A DNA stretch of 60,039 nt from Magnetococcales bacterium (GTDB taxonomy: Bacteria; Pseudomonadota; Magnetococcia; Magnetococcales; UBA8363), in contig JADFYU010000013.1 in NCBI GenBank assembly GCA_015232865.1, positions 1 through 60,039 of the forward strand. The letters run 5' to 3'. Numbering within the stretch: position 1 is the stretch's first letter; the number at the start of each line of letters is the position of its first letter. The notes under the pieces are model-generated. The model had not been told where the DNA came from and searched no databases. It saw only the letters and a list, made by a program, of their open reading frames with translations. The translations under genes and the position numbers were made by a program. Positions 25,721 to 34,567 of the stretch are shown piece by piece.

Positions 25721-27685
25721 TTATTTTAAAAACCCTTCGATTAACGAACTATTTCTTTGCACTAAAAACCGGGAAGCGTTATGAGTCAAGTGACCATAAT
25801 CCCATGTGGTAATCTCATCCGGTTTATTGCCTGTTTTTACAAGACATTTCCCATCGGCACAAAAGGTCTTGACTGGAGACAAATAGGCAACGCCCAACTC
25901 AACCGATAATTTCTCCAGTGCCTGGTCCAACGTAAAGGTGTGAGGATCGGGTTCAAGACGCTCTGGAATATCCAAACTGGTTGCATTTTGCAAATCCAGA
26001 GAATCCTTGGAGAGTATGTCGAACAACCGATTGGGAAGTCGCCTTTTTTGATTTTCTTCTCCCCAACGGGGCAAAGGTCCAAAGATAATGGATTTATGCC
26101 TGAACCCTTTCAATTCATGGTCAAACAAATCTCTCAGAAACTCGCCATCCTTTAATTCCCGATAGCGCCCGCCTATGATAATCAGATCTGGATTAATACT
26201 GTTCAACTCTCTAAACACCGCTTCCAGACCCATTTTACAAAATGGTTTGGCTGCATCTCTTCTTGGCAAACAACCATTGACCACCCTTTCCACAATGTTG
26301 TTCCGACCAAATTTTTCAATCAAGCCCGCAACAATTCCAGCAATATTGGAATCTCCGACAACCATGATCAGATTGTTTTTATCTAGTTTTTCCGAAGATT
26401 TGCATATTTCAAAGGGGTCATCCGGATTCAACATCTCTTTTTCCAGCCAGCAGCCATAATGGGTCCAAAATTTCTGGCGGTTATTTTTCTCTTCACTCCA
26501 ATAATCAACCTCTATCAATTGAGTAAAAGAATCCAATCTGTGCTGAGCTCCATTGGTTTTATAAAAATAGGTTTGAATGGCCATGAGTCCGACAAAGACC
26601 AGCAAAACAAAGGGTCCAAAGCGGGAAATTACGACCTTTTTTCGATCTCTCAGAGGTTTTTCAATTAACAAATAGCTTATAACGGACAAGAGTAACGCCA
26701 CAACAATCCAGCCGACCCGATCAATCTGTGTCGGAGATTCTTCCAGTATCCTGGCAAAAGCAAACACCGGAAAGTGCCATAGATAAAACCCATAAGAAAC
26801 CAAACCGATTCCGACCAAAGGTTTACTGCTTAGGATGGAGGTAACTCGCTCCTCTTTATTGCAAAACCAAATAATCAACATGGCTCCCAAAACCGGAATT
26901 AACGTAAAATAAGAAGGATGGCGGGTATTATCATCAAAAAACGCATAGGAGACACCAATCAACAATAGACCTACGGAGGGCATGACAGCCTTTAAAAAGG
27001 AGGGACTTTCACGACCTTTATCCAGTTCTAGTTTTGCCAATATGGCACCAGCAAGAATCTCCCAACCCCTGGTTGGCAAGAGATAAAATGTCGCATTGGG
27101 ATGGATGATACTAAATGTGTGAGCTAGATGAAGAGAGACCACAAGGATCAAGCATAGAATTATAAAAATTTGCCTGCTGAAAAATTTATAAAGCAAAACA
27201 AGGACAATGGGAAACAGAACGTAAAACTGCTCTTCAACGGAAAGAGACCACGTATGCAAAAAAGGCTTGAAGGCATTGGGCTCTGCCCAGTAACTACTCT
27301 CTTGCCAAAACCAGATATTAGACCCAAATGTCAAAGCGGAAAGAATTGATCCGGCATATTCTTTCATGGCTTTCGGTAGCATATACATCCAGGCAAAAGG
27401 GATGGATGTCAATATGACCGTAAACAGCACCGGAAGAATACGTCTGGCGCGCCTTTCATAGAAATCGAGAAAACTGAAACGATTCGTTTGCAGCGCCCCC
27501 AGAATTATTGAGGCAATCAAATATCCAGAAATAACAAAAAAGATATCAACTCCGATAAAACCGCCAACAAAAAAATGGCGCTCGATCAAAATCAATTCCG
27601 CATGATACAGAACGACAGCCAAGACAGCTACTGCTCGTAAACCATCAATTTCAGGTCTATATTGTAGTGACATCTCGTTAACCAA
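25721..27685 (-). CDS. Acyltransferase 3 family protein with SGNH domain (OafA/YrhL type)
   Basis: 654-residue protein that moves an acyl group, usually acetyl, across the inner membrane onto a surface glycan. The membrane part (residues 1 to about 350) begins YRPEIDGLRAVAVLAVVLYHA, with GGFIGVDIFFVISGYLIA and the conserved FLHTWSLSVEEQFYVLFPIVL. A periplasmic SGNH domain follows, with the nucleophile Ser in MVVGDSNIAGIV and a late His in TWDYGHLTHNASRFLV. This gene sits in the exporter and glycosyltransferase block, so it probably acetylates the exported glycan. Confidence 0.9.
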   Translation of the reverse strand: MVNEMSLQYRPEIDGLRAVAVLAVVLYHAELILIERHFFVGGFIGVDIFFVISGYLIASIILGALQTNRFSFLDFYERRARRILPVLFTVILTSIPFAWMYMLPKAMKEYAGSILSALTFGSNIWFWQESSYWAEPNAFKPFLHTWSLSVEEQFYVLFPIVLVLLYKFFSRQIFIILCLILVVSLHLAHTFSIIHPNATFYLLPTRGWEILAGAILAKLELDKGRESPSFLKAVMPSVGLLLIGVSYAFFDDNTRHPSYFTLIPVLGAMLIIWFCNKEERVTSILSSKPLVGIGLVSYGFYLWHFPVFAFARILEESPTQIDRVGWIVVALLLSVISYLLIEKPLRDRKKVVISRFGPFVLLVFVGLMAIQTYFYKTNGAQHRLDSFTQLIEVDYWSEEKNNRQKFWTHYGCWLEKEMLNPDDPFEICKSSEKLDKNNLIMVVGDSNIAGIVAGLIEKFGRNNIVERVVNGCLPRRDAAKPFCKMGLEAVFRELNSINPDLIIIGGRYRELKDGEFLRDLFDHELKGFRHKSIIFGPLPRWGEENQKRRLPNRLFDILSKDSLDLQNATSLDIPERLEPDPHTFTLDQALEKLSVELGVAYLSPVKTFCADGKCLVKTGNKPDEITTWDYGHLTHNASRFLVQRNSSLIEGFLK

Positions 27686-27729
27686 ACACTGCTTTCAAGA
27701 AAAAAAAATTCCACCGTAGAGAAGCCGGA

Positions 27730-28797
27730 TCAATCCACCAACCAATAACGCCCGGCCGGTTTGGCGATACGGCCTTGCCACCAGTTTTTGGCCAGCCAGA
27801 TCGGTTGCTTAATAAAGTTTCTTTTTTGCAAAATCTCCTCCCGATTGGTCAATAGATTTTCAAACAAGGTGACATATTGGCCGCAGGTGGATTTGGAATC
27901 AAAGGGATAGTCGGCCATTTTTTCGACCAATCGGGGGTAAAGATCGACCATCTGCCACAGTTTTTCTTCAAAATTGTCAACATCGAATGCAAGCCCCCAG
28001 TCACGACTGGTCTCGGCCATGGAAGCGCTGTCCAGATAGAGCAGTGGCAAGCCGCACAACGCCCCCTCGATGTTATGATTGCTGCCTGGTTCATTGCGGG
28101 AGGCGGTCAGATAAAGATGATGGCGACGGATTTCGTTGGCCAACTCTGGACCACTGAGCGGATCGACCAGTCTGCTGTTGGTAAAAGTAAAACCCTCTGG
28201 AATTTGGCCGATATAAGTAAACTCAAAACGGTCTTTGTAGGGGGATTGGGCCAACAGTTGATCCAGCCGTTGGTAGATATCGAACCCTTTGAGCCAATTA
28301 TTTCCCCAATGGTGGGTGACCATGCGGATTTTGCTCAATCCATCCCATTTTTCATAACCGTTTGAGTTAAAAACCGCTCGGTTTCCCCCATTGTGGATGA
28401 CACTGCTCCCCTGGACCGGCATCCCATGGCCCAGATGCAGATCTCTCAACCAGTGGCTGACAAATACCGTGTGGTCTGCCACCCGTGTCGCCGATGCTAA
28501 AACATCGTTGACCCCCTGAGAGGCCTCTTTTCTCTCATCACACTCATTGACCCGATGAACCACCAAAGCCCGACGGTTTTTGTGCAGGAGATAACGCAGA
28601 ATGTTGGCATGATTATAGCCGCTGATCGTCAATCGCAGGCGCGGTTCCGTCAGTAAAATCAGGTCCAGATCGGGATCTTTCAAATCGTAATAGACCGAAT
28701 GACCCGCTGCCGCCAACGCCTCACTCAAAGCCGTACCAAATTGGTTTCCGCCCCCCCAGGGGCCGGTTTGCAATTTCATGCCGATGCTTATTTTCAT
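27730..28797 (-). CDS. Glycosyltransferase, GT4-like
   Basis: 355-residue cytoplasmic GT-B-type protein. MKISIGMKLQTGPWGGGNQF is a typical N-terminal donor-fold start; VFVSHWLRDLH, SSVIHNGGNRAVF and LTASRNEPGSNHNIEGALCGLPLLYLDSA show the acceptor and nucleotide-sugar parts, the last holding the E..E-like element. The sugar is unknown. The ATG at 28797 has AAGGA 11 bases upstream; the frame is open to 28827. It is likely part of the surface glycan block. Confidence 0.82.
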   Translation of the reverse strand: MKISIGMKLQTGPWGGGNQFGTALSEALAAAGHSVYYDLKDPDLDLILLTEPRLRLTISGYNHANILRYLLHKNRRALVVHRVNECDERKEASQGVNDVLASATRVADHTVFVSHWLRDLHLGHGMPVQGSSVIHNGGNRAVFNSNGYEKWDGLSKIRMVTHHWGNNWLKGFDIYQRLDQLLAQSPYKDRFEFTYIGQIPEGFTFTNSRLVDPLSGPELANEIRRHHLYLTASRNEPGSNHNIEGALCGLPLLYLDSASMAETSRDWGLAFDVDNFEEKLWQMVDLYPRLVEKMADYPFDSKSTCGQYVTLFENLLTNREEILQKRNFIKQPIWLAKNWWQGRIAKPAGRYWLVD

Positions 28798-28902
28798 AGA
28801 CGATTGAATCCTTGGACCGCAGGCCATTGGTGGTCAGGTTGGTCAGAAAAGAGATTATCTCTCAGTCAGCAGACGCGTCCTTGTCTCGCTTTCTGATGAT
28901 TG

Positions 28903-30063
28903 TCAGGAGCGAGATTTAACTTTCATTAATAATCGACGCAGAAGATGTAGCGCAGTCTGACTGGCTTGGTAGCGCACCCGTTCACGCCCCCCTTTATAAA
29001 ATCCCTCATAGGAGATCGATTCGCCCAGATCGGAAGTCGCTGCAAAACAGACAGACCCCACCGGTTTTTCCGGGCTGCCCCCTCCTGGGCCGGCAATGCC
29101 GGTCGTGGCGACGGCCAGGGTCGAACCACCCTGTTTAAGTGCTCCCTGAGCCATAGCCCGAGCCACTTCAGGACTGACCTGACCAAATTCTTCAATAGTA
29201 TCGGGCGACACCTCCAAGCTATTGATCTTGGCCTGTTTGGAATAGGTCACAAACCCGGCCAACAGATAATCGCTACTGCCCGGCACCGAAGCCAGTCGTG
29301 CAGAGATCAACCCCGCCGTACAGGACTCTGCCAGGGTTATGGTTCCATTGTGGCTGCGCAGCAAAATGCCCAATCCCTCTTCCAACGGTTGCGGCGTCTT
29401 ACTGTAAAGCCGATCACCCAGTTGCCCGGCCAACCGGGTTTTAAACTCCTCACCCATGATCGAGGGCATCAGGAGTGCCACATCACCATCGGGCAGATAT
29501 TTTAGCTGACACTGTTCCGACTCACCCTCCTCCATATAATGCGACAGATCCAACGGCTTTCCCGCCCCTTCCAACAACCAACACTCGTTAAAGCGAATAC
29601 GGCGATAATTTTTTTCTTCGGAGAGGATCGAACGGATAGCCTGGGTCAAGGCCTGCTGAAGTTCCCAAATGGAGTTTTCAAAGTAGGCGATGATTCGTCC
29701 GTGACGTTTGATGGCAAAACCGGAAGGCACCCCTTCGTCATTCAATAGAGGTCGAGCGCCGACCACACGCAACCGGTCCGACTCCTCACCGTCCAACCCC
29801 AACGATAGACTCAGATTGGACAGCAGGGAACGGCGCAGACGCCGACTGCTGGAGTTGCAGCAATATTGTTGGCCCTGAACCAGAATCAGACGGATATCTT
29901 TATCAATTTTTCCTGGATTGAATGGATCTCCAGGGTCCAACTCCATCACCCCCATATCTGAAAAACCCAAGGTATTGAGCAACAGATCCAGATGAGGACG
30001 CCCGGAAGAGGGAGAGAGAGATTCATCTTCGCTCCAGCGTTGCATTACAAGTAGAGATTTCAT
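28903..30063 (-). CDS. CinA-family protein with eroded N-terminal domain
   Basis: 386 residues. The C-terminal domain (about 225-386) is a clear nicotinamide-nucleotide amidase domain: LAESCTAGLISARLASVPGSSDYLLAGFVTYSKQAK with the catalytic Ser, and VATTGIAGPGGGSPEKPVGSVCFA. The N-terminal half occupies the place of the COG1058 pyrophosphatase domain. A trace of its linker survives (LLNDEGVPSGFAIKRHGR), but the GDEL and LPGVP motifs of active CinA are gone. It may be amidase only. The start ATG at 30063 begins two bases after the pgpA stop codon, so the two genes form one unit. Confidence 0.8.
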   Translation of the reverse strand: MKSLLVMQRWSEDESLSPSSGRPHLDLLLNTLGFSDMGVMELDPGDPFNPGKIDKDIRLILVQGQQYCCNSSSRRLRRSLLSNLSLSLGLDGEESDRLRVVGARPLLNDEGVPSGFAIKRHGRIIAYFENSIWELQQALTQAIRSILSEEKNYRRIRFNECWLLEGAGKPLDLSHYMEEGESEQCQLKYLPDGDVALLMPSIMGEEFKTRLAGQLGDRLYSKTPQPLEEGLGILLRSHNGTITLAESCTAGLISARLASVPGSSDYLLAGFVTYSKQAKINSLEVSPDTIEEFGQVSPEVARAMAQGALKQGGSTLAVATTGIAGPGGGSPEKPVGSVCFAATSDLGESISYEGFYKGGRERVRYQASQTALHLLRRLLMKVKSRS

Positions 30064-30065
30064 GG

Positions 30066-30527
30066 TTACCCCATCCACCAATAAAAAAATTGTAAAATCA
30101 GCAGCGCATAAGCACCGGCAGCCAGATCGTCCGCCATGACGCCCACCCCACCATCAACGGTTTGATCCAGCCAACCGACCGGCCACGGTTTCCAAATGTC
30201 AAACAGTCGAAACAGAACAAAACCGGCCAACAACCAGGTCCATTCCAAGGGGATGCCGACATAGGTCAGCAGAATCCCGGCCGATTCATCGATGACCACA
30301 GCAGAGGGATCTTTTTGACCCAACACCCGTCCCGCCACCTCAGCCGCCCAGGTTCCGGCCATCGTGACAAATACAAACCCGACCAGATGGGCGGTCATGC
30401 CCAAGGAGATCAGCCCGTAACAAAGGGGAATGGTCGCCAAAGTGCCAAAGGTTCCCGGTGCTCTACGAAGAGTGCCGACACCTCCGAGGGTGGCGATGAA
30501 CAGAGCCAGTTTTTCACGCTTCAACAT
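30066..30527 (-). CDS. pgpA: Phosphatidylglycerophosphatase A
   Basis: Dephosphorylates phosphatidylglycerol phosphate in phospholipid synthesis at the inner membrane. The 153 residues contain GGVGTLRRAPGTFGTLATIPL, the metal-binding DPSAVVIDESAGILLTYVG and FRLFDIWKPWPVGWLDQTVDGGVGVMADDLAAG. The ATG at 30527 has AAGGA ten bases upstream and falls just after the livF stop codon; the longer frame to 30641 would overlap livF. pgpA is followed directly by the CinA-like gene, an order found in other proteobacteria. Confidence 0.95.
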   Translation of the reverse strand: MLKREKLALFIATLGGVGTLRRAPGTFGTLATIPLCYGLISLGMTAHLVGFVFVTMAGTWAAEVAGRVLGQKDPSAVVIDESAGILLTYVGIPLEWTWLLAGFVLFRLFDIWKPWPVGWLDQTVDGGVGVMADDLAAGAYALLILQFFYWWMG

Positions 30528-30558
30528 GTCGTAAATTTCCTTTGCTACGTGCAAAAAC

Positions 30559-31278
30559 TCAATGCCCGCCCAGATAGGCCCAGCGGATTTGCGGATCGTG
30601 CAGCAACGCCTCTCCGCTACCGGAAAGCTGGATTTCCCCACTCACCAACACATACCCCCGATCCGCCAACCGTAATGCCTTGTTGGCATTTTGTTCAACC
30701 AAAAAAATGGCGGTTCCCGACTGAGAAATCTCCCTTATGATTTCAAAGATCTGTTTAATAATCAGAGGTGCCAATCCTAAACTGGGTTCATCCAACAGCA
30801 ACAAACGAGGCCGACTCATCAAGGCTCGGCCAATGGCCAACATCTGCTGCTCACCACCCGAAAGGGTACCAGCGCGTTGAAAACGACGGGATTTAAGGAT
30901 GGGAAACAGGGTCATGACCTCCTGCAAGGAGGAGTCCGCCCCAACGCCATCCACCGGTACCGAGCCCATGAACAGGTTCTCTTCGACCGTCATGGCCGGA
31001 AAAATACGTCGCCCTTCCGGGACCAGGGAAACCCCCATTTTTGCAATATGATGGGTCGGAATCCGGCTGATATTCAGACCATCAAAGACTATTTCTCCCT
31101 TGGAAATCGGCGGACTGCCAAATAGTGACAGGAGCAGAGTTGACTTGCCGGCACCGTTGGCGCCGATCAAGGTGACAATCTCTCCGGGCTGGATAGCGAG
31201 GGAAACCTGTTTGAGAACCTGCACCGGGCCATAAAAGACGTCCACCTCAGTCAATGAGAGAATCGGTCTGGTCGTCAC
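30559..31278 (-). CDS. livF: Branched-chain amino acid ABC transporter ATPase LivF
   Basis: 239-residue ATPase, second of the two nucleotide-binding subunits. Walker A is LIGANGAGKSTLLLSLFG, the signature is LSGGEQQMLAIGRALM and Walker B is LLLLDEPSLGLAPL. The C-terminal FLVEQNANKALRLADRGYVL is the LivF hallmark. It is the last gene of the liv operon and overlaps livG by four bases. Confidence 0.95.
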   Translation of the reverse strand: MTTRPILSLTEVDVFYGPVQVLKQVSLAIQPGEIVTLIGANGAGKSTLLLSLFGSPPISKGEIVFDGLNISRIPTHHIAKMGVSLVPEGRRIFPAMTVEENLFMGSVPVDGVGADSSLQEVMTLFPILKSRRFQRAGTLSGGEQQMLAIGRALMSRPRLLLLDEPSLGLAPLIIKQIFEIIREISQSGTAIFLVEQNANKALRLADRGYVLVSGEIQLSGSGEALLHDPQIRWAYLGGH

Positions 31279-32150
31279 CGGTCGATCTCCTCACCATCGG
31301 CCACACCCAGGTAGGCCCGCAACACCGCTTCATCGTTCTGAATCTGTTGGGGGGTGCCAGAAGCGATCACCTCACCATGATCAAGCACCACCACTTTGTC
31401 AGAAATATCCATAACCAACCCCATGTCATGTTCAATCAGAAAAACCGTCAGGTTGAATTGATCACGAAGTTGGCGGATATGGGCATTCAACCCTTCTGTC
31501 TCACGGGGATTCAGTCCGGCAGCCGGTTCGTCCAGGCAGATCAAGATCGGGTCGGTACACAAAGCACGGGCAATCTCCAGTCGACGCTGGTCACCATAGG
31601 GCAACTCTCCGGCCAAGCGGTTGGCATCCGGCAGTATTTCAAAAAACTCCAACCACTTGACCGCCTGTTCAATGGCCTCCTGTTCGGCATTCCTAAAGGC
31701 GGTCGTCTGCAAAAATCCCGAAAGCAAATTATGGTTAACCCGATGTCGTTGAGCGACCAACAAGTTTTCCATCGCCGTCATCTCTTTGAAGAGCCGGATG
31801 TTCTGGAAGGTTCTGGCAATTCCGGCCCGGCTGACCCGATGAGCACCACCAAACATTTTATAGTAGAGCCGCATGGAGAAGGCCCTTGGATCAAAAAAAT
31901 CTCCCGGTTGAAAATCCTCGCCCAATATCCGTAACAGATCCAATTCGGGATGACCCGCCCGTTTGAGAGTCAACTGGCCGCTGTTGGCTCGATAAAACCC
32001 GGTAATGCAGTTGAAGGCGGTGGTTTTCCCAGCACCGTTGGGACCGATCAGAGCGGTAATACTGTCTGAGTCCACCTCAAAGCTGACCCGATTGAGGGCG
32101 ACGACACCGCCAAACCGAATCGTCAGATCTTTGGCCGAAAGCAGCATCAC
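31275..32150 (-). CDS. livG: Branched-chain amino acid ABC transporter ATPase LivG
   Basis: 291-residue ATPase. Walker A is LIGPNGAGKTTAFNCITGFY, the signature region ELPYGDQRRLEIARAL and Walker B ILICLDEPAAGLNPRE. LIEHDMGLVMDISDKVVVLDHG is typical LivG. The central segment (about residues 70-95) is longer than in E. coli. It overlaps livM and livF by four bases each, indicating coupled translation. Confidence 0.95.
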   Translation of the reverse strand: MMLLSAKDLTIRFGGVVALNRVSFEVDSDSITALIGPNGAGKTTAFNCITGFYRANSGQLTLKRAGHPELDLLRILGEDFQPGDFFDPRAFSMRLYYKMFGGAHRVSRAGIARTFQNIRLFKEMTAMENLLVAQRHRVNHNLLSGFLQTTAFRNAEQEAIEQAVKWLEFFEILPDANRLAGELPYGDQRRLEIARALCTDPILICLDEPAAGLNPRETEGLNAHIRQLRDQFNLTVFLIEHDMGLVMDISDKVVVLDHGEVIASGTPQQIQNDEAVLRAYLGVADGEEIDR

Positions 32151-33394
32151 TCCCTCCCTTTGATCGAAAAGAAGGGACGTTGAGGCCGCACCAGACCACG
32201 AGGCCGCCAGACCATCATCAAGACCATGGCCAGACCGAACACCAAAACCCGATACTCGGAGAGTTCCCGCAAGACCTCCGGCAGGATGGTCAGCACCAGT
32301 GCGGCGATGATGACACCGACCGTCGATCCCAATCCCCCCAAAACCACAATGGCTAGAATCAAGGCCGACTCAAAAAAGGTAAAGGAGACCGGATTGACAA
32401 ATCCCTGGGAGGCGGCAAAAAACACACCGCCGATTCCGCCGATCATCGCCCCCATGGAAAAAGCGGAAAGCTTGGTGGTGACATGGTTGATACCCAAGGA
32501 TCGACAGGCGATTTCATCCTCTCGCAGTGCCTCCCAATTTCGGCCCAAAGGCATCTTGCGCAACCGAACGACAAAATATGTGACCAAAACAACCAGAAGA
32601 AGCAAAACGCAATAGAGAAAAAATGTCCGATGGCCACTGGAATAGTCCAGATTGAAAAATTGATGAAACGTTTGGCTCCCCTCCGGGGCGCGCCGGCTGA
32701 ACTCCAACCCGAAAAAGGTTGGAGAAGGAACACGAACCCCATTGGGTCCACCGGTAAAGTCGAGCCAATTATTCAAGATCAGCCGAATGATTTCGCCAAA
32801 ACCCAAGGTGACGATGGCCAGATAATCGCCGTGCATGCGCAACACCGGAAACCCGAGCACGGCACCAAAACAGGCGGCCAGAATGGCTCCAAAGGGAATG
32901 GCCGTCCAAAAACCCAAACCCAGATATTCGGCCCCCAAGGCATAACCATAGGCACCGACGGCATAAAAGGCGACAAAACCCAGGTCCAACATGCCGGCCA
33001 GCCCGACGACAATATTCAGCCCCAAGGCCAACAGGGTGTAGATCAAGGCCAACGTCGCCACTGAAATCCAATATTTATTGAGAAAGAACGGCAGGGAGAA
33101 TGACAACACCACCATAAAAAAAATCGGTAGAGAGGAGCCTGATTTGAGTGCCGAGACGGTCACACCACCCTCTTGCCTCTGCAGCAGACGGGAGAACCAG
33201 ATTTTTCCCTGTTTTGAGCCGACCAACACAGAAAAAAGCATCCGGCCAAAAAAAACGACGCTCGCCATGATCAGCGGTCGGAATCCGTGGTACTCCAAAT
33301 CATATCCCGACAAGACCAGACCGGAGAGTGGTCCGAAAACCAGCAGGGCGACGACTCCGGCAAGCAGGGACTCTTTCAGCATGGTTTTGTTCAC
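32147..33394 (-). CDS. livM: Branched-chain amino acid ABC transporter permease LivM
   Basis: 415-residue permease with about ten helices. LALGLNIVVGLAGMLDLGFVAFYAVGAYGYAL and LRMHGDYLAIVTLGFGEIIRLILNN are the family signature, and GAMIGGIGGVFFAASQGFVNP lies in the conserved late region. An N-terminal extension of about 90 residues before the core has extra helices, as in many LivM. Four-base overlaps join it to livH and livG. Confidence 0.95.
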   Translation of the reverse strand: MNKTMLKESLLAGVVALLVFGPLSGLVLSGYDLEYHGFRPLIMASVVFFGRMLFSVLVGSKQGKIWFSRLLQRQEGGVTVSALKSGSSLPIFFMVVLSFSLPFFLNKYWISVATLALIYTLLALGLNIVVGLAGMLDLGFVAFYAVGAYGYALGAEYLGLGFWTAIPFGAILAACFGAVLGFPVLRMHGDYLAIVTLGFGEIIRLILNNWLDFTGGPNGVRVPSPTFFGLEFSRRAPEGSQTFHQFFNLDYSSGHRTFFLYCVLLLLVVLVTYFVVRLRKMPLGRNWEALREDEIACRSLGINHVTTKLSAFSMGAMIGGIGGVFFAASQGFVNPVSFTFFESALILAIVVLGGLGSTVGVIIAALVLTILPEVLRELSEYRVLVFGLAMVLMMVWRPRGLVRPQRPFFSIKGRE

Positions 33395-34314
33395 ACTTTT
33401 TCCACCTCCGGTATGCCCAACAACCCGCTGGGTTTGAAGATGAGCACCAGAACCAAGATGCTGAAAGCGAAGACGTCTTTGTAGTCGGTGTTGACGAAAC
33501 CGGAGAAGAAGGATTCACTCAACCCGAGAATCACCCCTCCCAACATGGCCCCCGGCAGCGACCCGATACCGCCCAAGACCGCCGCTGTGAAGGCTTTGAT
33601 CCCGGTCACAAAGCCGATATGAAAATCAAATGATCCGTAGTTCAGGGTAACCAGAACCCCGGCTATAGCCGCCATTCCCGAACCCAGAACAAAAACGGTG
33701 GAGATGATTCGATCGGTATTGACCCCCAACAATCCCGCCATCAGACGGTCCTGCTGGGTGGCCCGACAGGAGCGACCCAGGGCGGTTTGCTGCATCAAAT
33801 AGTTCAACAACCCCATGCCCAACACAGAAGCGATGATGATCAAACATTGAATATAGGTGATTTGGATAAACTGGTCAGAGCCATCCAGGTGGAGGCGGAA
33901 CCGTCCCTCCAGAAGTGGCGAAACCCCCTGACTTTTAGCTCCCTGGCCCAAACGCATGTAGTTTTGCAGGACCAGAGAGATACCGATGGCTGAAATCAGC
34001 GGTGCCAGACGGGTTGAATGTCGTAAAGGCCGATAGGCCACCCGCTCGATACTCCAACCGTACAAAGCGGTAAAGAAGATGGTCAGTAACAGAACCAACA
34101 GAAGAACAAACGGAACAGAGGTCAGACCCATGCTGGCAAAAAGAGCCAGAAAAATCGCCGTCAGATAGGCGGAAATCATGTAGATCTCGCCATGGGCAAA
34201 GTTGATCATACCGATGATGCCATAGACCATGGTATAGCCGACTGCAATCAATCCATAGATTGACCCCAGAACCAAACCGTTGACCAGTTGTTGACCTAAT
34301 ATGATGACGTCCAT
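33391..34314 (-). CDS. livH: Branched-chain amino acid ABC transporter permease LivH
   Basis: 307-residue permease with about eight helices. QQLVNGLVLGSIYGLIAVGYTMVYGIIGMINFAHGE is the signature start; CRATQQDRLMAGLLGVNTDRII and GIKAFTAAVLGGIGSLPGAMLGGVILG follow. It heads the four-gene permease/ATPase run, separated from livK by about 250 bases that hold a dispersed TIR element. Confidence 0.95.
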   Translation of the reverse strand: MDVIILGQQLVNGLVLGSIYGLIAVGYTMVYGIIGMINFAHGEIYMISAYLTAIFLALFASMGLTSVPFVLLLVLLLTIFFTALYGWSIERVAYRPLRHSTRLAPLISAIGISLVLQNYMRLGQGAKSQGVSPLLEGRFRLHLDGSDQFIQITYIQCLIIIASVLGMGLLNYLMQQTALGRSCRATQQDRLMAGLLGVNTDRIISTVFVLGSGMAAIAGVLVTLNYGSFDFHIGFVTGIKAFTAAVLGGIGSLPGAMLGGVILGLSESFFSGFVNTDYKDVFAFSILVLVLIFKPSGLLGIPEVEKV

Positions 34315-34463
34315 ATCAAAATCGCTTCTATGATGCTGTTTGGAGTGTGTAGATTGTCGCTCCTGGTGTGATGAATCCGAATGAAGATCGCCGCAAGTGA
34401 GCGTCTCAAGAAAGGTTCAGCGTTGGCAGGAGCGACAAAATATCAAGACCAAAAGCTTTTCAA

Positions 34464-34566
34464 CCTCAATTCGGCAGTTGAACGAGTGTGGCTGGTGCCA
34501 GATATTGGTTTGCCTGGTAAATCAAGAGGTTGGGCCATGTGCATACGTTCAACTGCCGAATTCAGG
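34464..34566 (+). repeat. Dispersed TIR element, best-preserved copy
   Basis: 103 bp bounded by CCTCAATTCGGCAGTTGAAC (34464-34483) and GTTCAACTGCCGAATTCAGG (34547-34566), inverted repeats of 20 bases with one or two mismatches. The interior contains GTGTGGCTGGTGCCAGATAT and TGGTTTGCCTGGTAAATCAA. It encodes nothing, ends one base before the livK stop codon and lies between livK and livH. The size and ends suggest a MITE or a REP-type element. Confidence 0.88.
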
Positions 34567-34567
34567 T

